Assembly (NCBI GenBank): GCA_028293625.1
Contig: JAQGOL010000008.1
Span: 1-64,000 of the forward strand
DNA: 64,000 nt
Reading direction: 5' to 3'
Origin: Chthoniobacteraceae bacterium
Lineage (GTDB): Bacteria > Verrucomicrobiota > Verrucomicrobiia > Chthoniobacterales > Chthoniobacteraceae
Shown here: piece by piece, positions 53,060 through 62,000 of the stretch
Layout: every line of letters begins with the position of its first letter
How positions within the stretch are numbered: the first letter of the stretch is position 1
Notes under the pieces: generated by a model
What the model was told of the DNA's origin: nothing
Seen by the model: only the letters and a program-made list of their open reading frames with translations
The model's database searches: none
Translations under genes and position numbers: made by a program

Positions 53060-56000
53060 GGCACTTGGACCGGCACCGCAGCCCGGGACTCAGTTGGCTC
53101 TTCCTCGTGTTTGCGTGAAAACCAATGTTCAAACCGCGCGAGGTAAAGGTAAATGACCGGGGTGGTGTAAAGGGTCAGGAACTGCGAGACCAGCAGTCCG
53201 CCAACGATCGAGATGCCAAGCGGTTGACGCAGTTCTGAACCGGTCCCCCGCCCCAGCGCGAGTGGCAGGGCGCCCAGGAGCGCAGCCGCCGTGGTCATCA
53301 TGATCGGGCGGAACCGCAGGATGCACGCCTTGTAGATCGATTCCTCGGGCGGCAACCCTTCCTCGCGTTCGGCTTCAAGGGCAAAATCAATCATCATGAT
53401 CGCATTTTTCTTCACGATGCCGATCAGCAGGATGATTCCAATGAGAGCGATCAATGAGAGATCGATGCGAAACAGCATGAGCGCCAGCAGCGCGCCGACT
53501 CCGGCCGAGGGAAGCGAGGAGAGGATGGTGATCGGGTGGATGTAACTCTCGTAGAGCACGCCGAGGACAATGTAGATCACGACGATCGCCGCCAGGATCA
53601 GATACGGTTCGCTCGCCAGCGAGGCGCGAAATTCGGCGGCGCTTCCGGAAAATGAAGTGACCACCGTGTCCGGCACCCCGATCGCTTTCTCCGCACGCTG
53701 GATTGCTTTCACTGCTTCGCCCAACGATCCGCCCGGCCGCAGGTTGAATGAAAGCGTCGTGGCCGGGAACTGACCTTCGTGCAGGATGGCAAGCGGGGCG
53801 GTGGTGGTTTTTAAAGTGGCAAACGCGCTGAGAGGAACGACAGCCCCGTTGACCGATTTCACATAGATCCGGCTCAGCGCCGCGGGGGTAAGCTGGAAGT
53901 TGGGCTGCACCTCCAGGATGACCCGGTATTGATTAAGCTGGGTGAAAATAATGGAGACCTGCCGCTGCCCAAACGCATCATAAAGCGTGTCGTCGATTGC
54001 CTGCGTGAGGACGTTGAGCCGGGCGGCTTTATCGCGGTCGATATCGATCTTAAGTTGAAGTCCGTTGTCCTGCTGGTCGCTGGCTACATCGGTTAATTCC
54101 GGCTCCATGCGCAGCTTTTCCAGAAGCCGTTTCGACACTTCTGAAAGCTCGGTCTCATCGGCGTCCTGAAGCGTGTATTGGTACTGAGTGCGGCTGACGC
54201 GGCTATCGATCTGCACATCCTGCACGGCCTGCATGAAGAGCGAAATGCCGGGGACATTCTGCGTGGCAGCACGCACCCGGGCGATGATCTGCGTGGCATT
54301 GGCGTTTCTCTGGTTGCGCGGCTTGAGATTGATATAAAGACGGCCGGTATTGACTGTCGTATTGACCGAACCGCCGCCAACAAACGTCGCCACGCTCAAC
54401 ACATCGGGATCCTGGCGGACGATATCGGCAATGGCCCGCTGCCGCTGCACCATGGCGCGAAAAGAGATCGACTGCGCCGAATCGGTCACCCCAAGGATCA
54501 TCCCCGTGTCCTGCTGCGGGAGAAGCCCTTTTGGAATGAGAATGTAAAGCCAGACCGTCGCCACCAACGTTCCGATGGCCACAAAAAGCGTGAACGCCTG
54601 ATGCCGCAAAACCCATTTTAGTCCGCCCTCATACCAGTCGAGCATTCCCTGGAACATCCGCTCGGTGACCCGGTAAAACCGGCCGTGCTCCGACTCGGAT
54701 TCCGGTTTGAGCAATCGGGCGCACATCATCGGCGTCAGCGTCAGCGAAACAATCGCCGAGACGACCACCGAGGCGCTCAGGGTGATCGCGAATTCGCGGA
54801 AGAGCCGCCCGACGATCCCTGTCATGAACAGCAGCGGAATGAACACCGCGATTAACGAAACGCTCAGGGAAATGATCGTGAACCCGATCTGCTTTGCCCC
54901 TTTCAGCGCGGCCTCCATCGGCTTGTCGCCCGCCTCAATATAGCGGACGATATTCTCAATCATCACGATGGCGTCATCGACGACAAAGCCGGTCGAAATG
55001 GTCAGCGCCATCAGGGAGAGGTTATCGAGACTGAATCCGCAAAGCTTCATGATCCCAAACGTGCCGATGACAGCCAGCGGCAACGCGATGCTCGGGATGA
55101 CTGTTGCCCAGAATTTACGCAGGAAAACAAAGATGACCGCGACGACGAGGGCGACGGTCAAAAGCAGGGTAAACTGCACATCTTCAACCGAGGCGCGGAT
55201 CGTTTCGGTGCGGTCGGAAAGGATGGAGACCGCCACGCTCGGCGGAAGCGATGCCTTGAGCCGGGGCAGCAGTTCTTTCACCTTGTCAGCTGTTTCAATG
55301 ATGTTCGCGCCCGGCTGCCGCTGAATATCGAGAATGACCGAAGGTTTGTCGCCCACCCAGCCGGCGAGCCGGGTATTTTCCACATTATCAACCACGTCGC
55401 CCACATCGCTGATCCGGATTGGCGACCCGTTTTTGTAGGCGATAATAATCGGCCGGTATTCTTCGGCGGAAAAAATCTGGTCATTGGCGCCAATCGAGTA
55501 TGACTGGCGCGCTCCATCGAAGCTCCCCTTGGGCGCGTTTACATTGGAAGCCACGAGTGCCGTGCGAACATCTTCAAGACCAAGCCCGGCCGCCGCCAGC
55601 GCCACCGGATCGACCCTGACCCGCACTGCCGGCTTCTGATTTCCCTGGATCGTAACGAGCCCGACACCGGTCACCTGGCTGAGCTTTTGAGCCAGCACGG
55701 TATCGGCCAGATCGTTGACTTTCTCCAAAGGCAACGTGTCCGAGGAAAGGACAAGGGTCACGATCGGCGTGTCGGCCGGGTTGACCTTGCTGTAGGTCGG
55801 CGGGTTGGGCATGTTGCGCGGCAGGACGCCGCCAGCCGTGTTGATGGCGGCCTGGACTTCCTGCGCGGCGGCATCGATGTCGCGATCCAAATTAAATTGA
55901 AGCGTGATGTTTGTGGTTCCAAACGAACTGGTCGACGTCATCGAGGAAATCCCGCTGATCTGCCCAAACTGCCGTTCCAACGGGGTCGTTACTGAGGAGG

Positions 56001-56178
56001 CCATCACCTCGGGGCTCGCTCCCGGATAACGCGCCCGGATTTCAACCGTGGGAAAATCAACCGCCGGCAATGCGGAGATCGGCAGGAAAGCGTACCCAAG
56101 CAGCCCCATCAGGACAACGCCCGCCATAAGAAGCGACGTGGCCACGGGCCGCCGAATGAAAGGCTCGGAAATATTCAC
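53056..56178 (-). CDS. mdtB: RND-type efflux inner-membrane transporter (MdtB/AcrB family), first of pair
   Basis: 1040 residues, GTG start. Architecture as in the neighbour, with MNISEPFIRRPVATSLLMAG, GFVVDDAIVMIENIVRYIEAG (~400; Asp pair intact), GLLPQQDTGMILGVT and LLGALPLALGRGTGSELRQPLG. The two RND proteins are visibly paralogous, the usual product of an ancient duplication in the Mdt/Acr multi-subunit type. It has a GTGA overlap with both neighbours, so the three genes are one transcript. Confidence 0.93.
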   Translation of the reverse strand: MNISEPFIRRPVATSLLMAGVVLMGLLGYAFLPISALPAVDFPTVEIRARYPGASPEVMASSVTTPLERQFGQISGISSMTSTSSFGTTNITLQFNLDRDIDAAAQEVQAAINTAGGVLPRNMPNPPTYSKVNPADTPIVTLVLSSDTLPLEKVNDLADTVLAQKLSQVTGVGLVTIQGNQKPAVRVRVDPVALAAAGLGLEDVRTALVASNVNAPKGSFDGARQSYSIGANDQIFSAEEYRPIIIAYKNGSPIRISDVGDVVDNVENTRLAGWVGDKPSVILDIQRQPGANIIETADKVKELLPRLKASLPPSVAVSILSDRTETIRASVEDVQFTLLLTVALVVAVIFVFLRKFWATVIPSIALPLAVIGTFGIMKLCGFSLDNLSLMALTISTGFVVDDAIVMIENIVRYIEAGDKPMEAALKGAKQIGFTIISLSVSLIAVFIPLLFMTGIVGRLFREFAITLSASVVVSAIVSLTLTPMMCARLLKPESESEHGRFYRVTERMFQGMLDWYEGGLKWVLRHQAFTLFVAIGTLVATVWLYILIPKGLLPQQDTGMILGVTDSAQSISFRAMVQRQRAIADIVRQDPDVLSVATFVGGGSVNTTVNTGRLYINLKPRNQRNANATQIIARVRAATQNVPGISLFMQAVQDVQIDSRVSRTQYQYTLQDADETELSEVSKRLLEKLRMEPELTDVASDQQDNGLQLKIDIDRDKAARLNVLTQAIDDTLYDAFGQRQVSIIFTQLNQYRVILEVQPNFQLTPAALSRIYVKSVNGAVVPLSAFATLKTTTAPLAILHEGQFPATTLSFNLRPGGSLGEAVKAIQRAEKAIGVPDTVVTSFSGSAAEFRASLASEPYLILAAIVVIYIVLGVLYESYIHPITILSSLPSAGVGALLALMLFRIDLSLIALIGIILLIGIVKKNAIMMIDFALEAEREEGLPPEESIYKACILRFRPIMMTTAAALLGALPLALGRGTGSELRQPLGISIVGGLLVSQFLTLYTTPVIYLYLARFEHWFSRKHEEEPTESRAAVPVQVP

Positions 56179-57566
56179 TTGGCCGGGGATTTTGCTCCGG
56201 AAGGGGTCCGTCCGCCGCCTTTGTCGGGCCGCCCCGGCTCCTTCGAGCCACCGCGCGCGCCACTTCCCTCGTTTCCTCCGGCGCCCGCAGCACTCCCTTT
56301 TCCCCCGGAACCGCTGAGAACAATATGCGAGCCGGGTTGGAGCTTGTATTGTCCATCGACAACCACGTGCTCACCGGCGGCCAATCCATCCTCGATTAAT
56401 GCCTGTCCCTCGGCGATTTGGGCGACTTTTACCGGTCGAAGTTCCACAGTTTGATCCGGTTTAATGACAAACGCATAACTGCTTTCCGGTCCGCGCTGGA
56501 CGACTGATGCCGGCACCACGATCCCGTCCTTTCTAACAGTCAGCAGCAGGCGCGCGTTGATAAATTGGCCGGGCCAAAGCTTGAGATCTTCATTGGGAAA
56601 AGTGGCCTTGAGCCGGATTGTCCCGGTCGTCGTATCAATCTGATTATCGATCACGGCAAGTTTGCCACGGCCCAGCTCGGTTTTGTTATCGCGTCCGACC
56701 GCCACAACGGCAAGCGGTTCGCCGCCGGCCGCTTGTTGTTCCTGAATTGCACCGAGATTCTGTTCGGGCAGGGTAAAAAGAAGCGAGATCGGTTTAAGCT
56801 GGCTGATGGACACAATTCCATTCGCGTCGCTGGAATGAATCACATTTCCCTGGTCGACCTGCCGAATTCCCACGCGTCCGCTGATCGGCGCGGAAATCGT
56901 TGCGTAACCAACCTGCACCCTCGCGCTTTCAATAGTCGCTTCATCGGCTTTCACCGTCGCCTCCAGCTGGCTAACCAGCGCCTTTTGGGTATCGAGCTGC
57001 TGGGGCGCAATCACTTTCCGGGCGCTCAACTCAACATTGCGCGTCAAATCAAGGCGCGCATTGGCAAGCTGGGCCTCATCGGACTTTTTCTTGGCCTCAG
57101 CCTGGCCGAGCGTCGCCTCGAACGGTTTGGCATCAATCTTCACAAGAAGCTCGCCCGCCTTGATATCCTGCCCCTCCTCAAACGCGACTTTTTCCAACTG
57201 CCCATCGACACGCGAGCGAACCACCACGGCATTGAAAGCCTGCACGGTGCCGAGCCCATCGAGGTAAATGGGGACGTCCCTGGCCGTGGCAATGCCTTCC
57301 ACGACAGGTACGGGCGGGCCTCCCGCGCCGCCGCCTCCGCCCCCCCTACCCACCGCTTCGGGTGGCGCCTCGGGCCTGTGAAAGTACGCCCATGCTCCGC
57401 CAATGATCAGCAGCAGGACGAAAATCCAGGGACCAATCCGCCGTTTCTTTTTTTTGGGGAGAGGCATGCGCGCGGACCCGCTCGGGGAAATCTGAGTGGA
57501 ATCACCGTTGTGGTGGCCCTCTCCGGGAAAAGCGGCGGGCTGGAGGCGGGAATCCTTATCGGGCAT
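56175..57566 (-). CDS. mdtA: RND efflux periplasmic adaptor (MdtA-type membrane fusion protein)
   Basis: 463 residues from the ATG at 57566. A membrane anchor (GPWIFVLLLIIGGAWAYFH, ~45) precedes a Gly-rich linker and the adaptor core: GLGTVQAFNAVVVRSRVDGQLEKVAFEEGQDIKAGELLVKID (lipoyl-like half), an alpha-hairpin (~150-215), then VGYATISAPISGRVGIRQVDQGN and the beta-barrel domain. The C-terminus is a Gly/Ser/Lys/Pro-rich tail. The ORF-track start is TTG at 57575. It is first in the RND operon; no outer-membrane TolC gene follows. Confidence 0.92.
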   Translation of the reverse strand: MPDKDSRLQPAAFPGEGHHNGDSTQISPSGSARMPLPKKKKRRIGPWIFVLLLIIGGAWAYFHRPEAPPEAVGRGGGGGGAGGPPVPVVEGIATARDVPIYLDGLGTVQAFNAVVVRSRVDGQLEKVAFEEGQDIKAGELLVKIDAKPFEATLGQAEAKKKSDEAQLANARLDLTRNVELSARKVIAPQQLDTQKALVSQLEATVKADEATIESARVQVGYATISAPISGRVGIRQVDQGNVIHSSDANGIVSISQLKPISLLFTLPEQNLGAIQEQQAAGGEPLAVVAVGRDNKTELGRGKLAVIDNQIDTTTGTIRLKATFPNEDLKLWPGQFINARLLLTVRKDGIVVPASVVQRGPESSYAFVIKPDQTVELRPVKVAQIAEGQALIEDGLAAGEHVVVDGQYKLQPGSHIVLSGSGGKGSAAGAGGNEGSGARGGSKEPGRPDKGGGRTPSGAKSPAK

Positions 57567-57638
57567 AGGCCCCAAGCATCGCTAAAAAACGGGCGTTTGC
57601 ATCCTCGAATAACTTAGGGAAATTCCGTTGGGGATCGC

Positions 57639-58856
57639 TTATTTCTGAGCACTGATCAAAGCAGCAACGTCGCCCCGCCGATCGCGTGCTTTGCCCGCTT
57701 CAGTGGACATTGTTGTCATGAAATCCTCCAGCTCGAAAGCGGTGTGATTGGGCCGCGCATTCCAGGTGCGAGCCGCGTCGCCATAACGGAGCACGGCTTC
57801 CACATACGGACGCGCCTTGGGATCAAGGCGCGGCGCGGCGGCGCGCAGTTTTGCAACCTCCGCGTCAATTTGATCCGAGGGGAGACCTTTGATCTCATAA
57901 GGACGGGCTGCCGAGATTCCTTTCAGCAGCGTCGCCGCGATCCGGTCAACCGCCTCCATCGACCCGGGAAGGCTGAACGTTTTATACAACCCGCGCGCAT
58001 GGCCCAAAAGCAGGCGTGCGCTCATGTGATTCTGCCATTTTTCGAGAACCGAGCGCAGCGACTCGAGGACGTCACTCTCCTTGAGAAGCGCTTCCGGATC
58101 CGAGTCGGCCTGCGACAGGCTTTTTTGCACTTCCGCAAAGGTTTCCATCGCCGTGGTCATATCCGGGTCGGGGGTGGCGGCGGCCATCCGAAGGACTTCA
58201 TCGAAGTCCTTGACCGCAAACATTTGGACCCGGCCTGTTCCGGCGACTCCTTCATTGACCATGCAATCGGCCGCCTCGGTCGCGTTTTTCTCAGGCATGA
58301 TGATCCGGGAAGCGGCGCTGCGGGTGGCTGTCGTCAGGCGCATCAGGGCGCTTGTGGCGGCAAAGACTTTGCCATCGTCGCGCAGGCCGCCAACGATCGA
58401 ACACGCCGGGTCGGCCTCCCATCCGGCGATCATCGAGTCCAGAATCAGCGCGATCGCCAATGCGGAAGCCGGCGCATCGTCAGGGGCAACCGGCGGATTA
58501 AAGGCGATTTCAACCCGGTGCCCCGCCGGCCATCCGTGATGCACCGACTTGAGCAGCTTCGTGACGGATGCGATCACCGCATTTCCTCCGGCCCCAAGAT
58601 CGGAAGTGAAAATGACCTTGGCGACTTCGCCATTCAGCGGGATTGCCGTGGCGCTCAGTGTGACGTTGGCCAGCGTGTTGATCCCGGCCGCTTGTTTAAT
58701 AAAAAGCGGCGTCGTCACTTCCGCATTCAATCGCTTCCAGACTGGCGCCGCGGCCGGCTCTTCGGGCTTTGAAAGCGTCGTCGTTTTTGGAGGCGCGCCC
58801 GGACACGGAAAAGAAACCGCGACAACCAACGCGACAACTAAAGAAAAAGGTTTCAT
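57639..58856 (-). CDS. Exported protein with a Lon/S16-like domain lacking the catalytic dyad
   Basis: 405 residues with a signal peptide (to FPCPG). Residues ~70-200 look like the Lon (S16) proteolytic domain: PDDAPASALAIALILDSMIAGW (~125-147) lines up with KDGPSAGIA... of Lon, then GGLRDDGKVFAATSAL and RIIMPEKN (~184) with the IPxxN end. In an ungapped reading the catalytic Ser position is Ala (Ser is one residue later) and the Lys position is Arg or Leu, so it may be a non-peptidase. The C-terminal half is helical. It lies 72 bp upstream of the RND adaptor gene on the same strand. Confidence 0.65.
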   Translation of the reverse strand: MKPFSLVVALVVAVSFPCPGAPPKTTTLSKPEEPAAAPVWKRLNAEVTTPLFIKQAAGINTLANVTLSATAIPLNGEVAKVIFTSDLGAGGNAVIASVTKLLKSVHHGWPAGHRVEIAFNPPVAPDDAPASALAIALILDSMIAGWEADPACSIVGGLRDDGKVFAATSALMRLTTATRSAASRIIMPEKNATEAADCMVNEGVAGTGRVQMFAVKDFDEVLRMAAATPDPDMTTAMETFAEVQKSLSQADSDPEALLKESDVLESLRSVLEKWQNHMSARLLLGHARGLYKTFSLPGSMEAVDRIAATLLKGISAARPYEIKGLPSDQIDAEVAKLRAAAPRLDPKARPYVEAVLRYGDAARTWNARPNHTAFELEDFMTTMSTEAGKARDRRGDVAALISAQK

Positions 58857-59056
58857 TGGGGGAAAAGTCCGATCCGACCGTTACCGGGAAATTTTAACCA
58901 GCGCAAGTGCGCCATGGAGATGCAACTGCCAGGCAAAGCGAGCTTCAACGGCCCGGCAAGTAAACCGATTGACTCTGCTTGCAAACGCAGTTTGATGGAG
59001 TTCCCACCAGTTCATTTGGTTCCCCGCGTTCCCCCCGCTCGCTCTTCGTTCCCCGT
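58857..59056. other. Divergent gap between the S16-like and CotH genes
   Basis: 200 bp separating divergent starts. It must hold two promoters, but no convincing -35/-10 pair, operator or hairpin was recognised. Confidence 0.4.
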
Positions 59057-62000
59057 ATGTTCTCCCCCACGTACCGGCTTGCCGTCATCTCCCTGGCACT
59101 TTTTTGCCTCATCGTCCGGGCACGGCCCGATGTGGTTATCAATGAAATTGTAGCGGCGGCCTCGGAGCGCAATCTGCAATGGGATACGGCGGGCACGGCA
59201 CAAATCGGCACGGGATCGCGCTGGTATCAGCAAAGTTTTAAAGATGATAGATGGCAGTCCGGGCCCGGTCCATTTGGGTATGGCTCGATGAGCGGCGGCC
59301 CGGTCTACGGGACCAATACGGGAACCCAGATGCAGTATCTGACACCTTCGCTTTACCTGCGCAAAACATTCACCGTCACAGCGGCCGATGCGGTGCGGAC
59401 GGATCAACTCCAGCTAACCCTGAGCTATAACGACGGGTTCATCTGCTACGTGAACGGGGTTGAAGTAGCGCGTCGTTGGGCGGGCCCGGCAAAACAATTT
59501 CATTTCCACGATCAGCCCGCCTACAACCCTGATCTTAACGTCGGGGCGGCCGCCGGCTTTACTTCCACCACCATCAACCTGGGGATAACCAACACGCGTC
59601 TGGTTAAAGGGACAAACGTGATTGCCATCCACGCCCTTAATTTTTCCTCTACCAACACAACATTCCTGATGTCAGTGAACCTGGTGATCAGCGGCTCGCC
59701 CTCGGTCCTCGCCGTGGCAGCCGCCGATACCTGGAAATATCTTCCGGGCGTAGTTGAACCGTCCGGCAACCTATACGATCCAGCGCTCCTTTTTACAGGC
59801 AAACTCAATGTGCCTTGGGGATCGCAAACATCCTATGACGACTCAGCCTGGGGCTCGGGGCCCGGACCCATTGGAGCCGGATCCGCGGCGGGCATCGCAA
59901 CCGCGGTAACCGGAGTCATCAGCCGGACTCCCTCCCTCTACCTGCGTGCGATCTTCAATGCCACGGCCTCCCAGGCGGCTGATACCAAGTCGATGCAATT
60001 GCTTGTCGATTACGACGACTCGTTTGTTGCCTATATCAACGGGATCGAAGTTGCCCGCGCGAATATCGGGATGCTTCCCAATACGTTTACTCCAGCCACC
60101 GCTGTGGCCAATGCGGCCCGCAATAATGTCGGGAGCCAAACCACGTTCCTCATCGATCCACCCTCCCGCCTGCTCAAGGAAGGAGTCAACGTCCTGGCAA
60201 TCCAGGTGCATAACGTGGCGATTGGCGATCCCGATCTTTACTTAAAAGCGGATCTTAGAACCGCGGCCAGCGTTCCTTTGGTCGTTAATACACAACAATG
60301 GAAGTATCTGGCTGGCTTGCGTGAACCGGTGGCAAGCGACGATGGAGCAACCGACGAGTCGCCTGACAACCCTGATTACTCGAGTGATTGGATTGAGCTC
60401 TACAATAACGGATCAAACGCCATTCCGCTCTCAGGCTGGCGGCTCACCAATGAGCCTGGCAACGCGGATAAATGGTTGTTCCCGGCCAATACCATTATTC
60501 CGGCAAACGGTTACCTGGTCGTTTTCTGCGATGGCAAAAACGTCGACCTCCGCAATTCGTCGGGGTATCTGCATACCAATTTCAGCCTCAACAGAGAGGG
60601 CGATTACCTTGCCTTGAGAGATAGGGCCGGCGTCCTGATCCAGGACTTTTCGCCGGCATATCCGCGCGGATCGTCCTTCCATTCCTATGGACGCAATGCC
60701 GCCGGCGCCGCGGTTTACTTCGACACCGCGACACCCGGGGAGATGAACAGCGGCACCGAACTCCAGGGCATCGTGGCGGATCCCGTGTTTAGCGTGGCAG
60801 CGGGATTTTATTCAACGGCCCAATCGGTTGCGCTTAGTTGCCCGACTCCGGGCGCTACGATCCGGTATACCACCAATGGGAGTGAGCCGACTGAAACAAT
60901 CGGCTTTAATTACAGCGGGGCGATCAATGTATCGACTAATCTCGCCATCCGGGCGCGCGCGTTCAAAACGGGGTTCATTCCATCGCGTGCCACGACCAGG
61001 AGCTATCTTATCAACCAGGCCGCCGCGCGAAAATCACTTCCTGCAATCTGTCTGACCGCCGACGCCGGGCGCTCACTTTATCGTCCTTACGGCATTTTCG
61101 CGATTACTAACAACACGACGGCCAACTACTCGTCGTCCCTCTGGATCGCCGCCAGCGATCCGGCGCAATACAATAATCCGGACCTGCGTGGCACATTCAT
61201 CGAACGCCCGGGCAACCTACAGCTGCTCTATCCGGGAGGCACGGCAGGATTTAACATCGACTGCGGGTTCCGCTGTGCCGGGAGCCCCTACTCACGGCCT
61301 CGCTATGTTTTTTCCTTTTTGAACAATGGCGATCCCAACAGCTTCTCGCCGTTTTCGGCTTCCTCGACTGAAAAGCCGCAGATCAACGCCTTTTTCCGCA
61401 GTGATCTTGGTGGAAAGACGCTAAACCATCCTCTGTTTCCGGGCTCGGCTGTCACGAGCTTTGATAGTCTGCGGATGCGCTCCGGGAAGAACGACATTTC
61501 CAACCCGTTCGTGCGCGACGAGCTTACCCGGCGTCTATTCATCGACACCGGCAATGTCGGCGTCCATGGGATCAACGCGACGCTTTGGATTAATGGCGTT
61601 TACAAGGGTTTTTACAATCCGGTCGAGCGGCCGAGGCAGGCATTTTTCCAGAACTGGTATCACAGCGAGAAGGAATGGGATGTCTGGGTGATCAACGATG
61701 CGGCAAGTGGCGACAACCTTATGCTGCAGGAGCTGATTACTTACCTGCGCAGCAATCCGCAAAGCAACTACGCCAACTACCAAGGAGCCATGGCCCGGCT
61801 TGATGTCGCCAACTTCATCGATTACCTTCTCATTAACCTTTATGAGGTCATGGGCGATTGGCCGCATAACAACTACATCATGGCCCGCGAACGCTCTTCG
61901 ACAGGCAAATGGGTATTTACGGTCTGGGATGGCGAAGGTTCCTTTGGGAGTTTCCCCGGCTCAGGAACTCCCACCACGCGCACCAATCAATTTGCCACGG

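Noticed and set aside
56565-58772. 350- and 342-residue plus-strand ORFs
   Set aside because: Antisense to the adaptor and S16-like genes.
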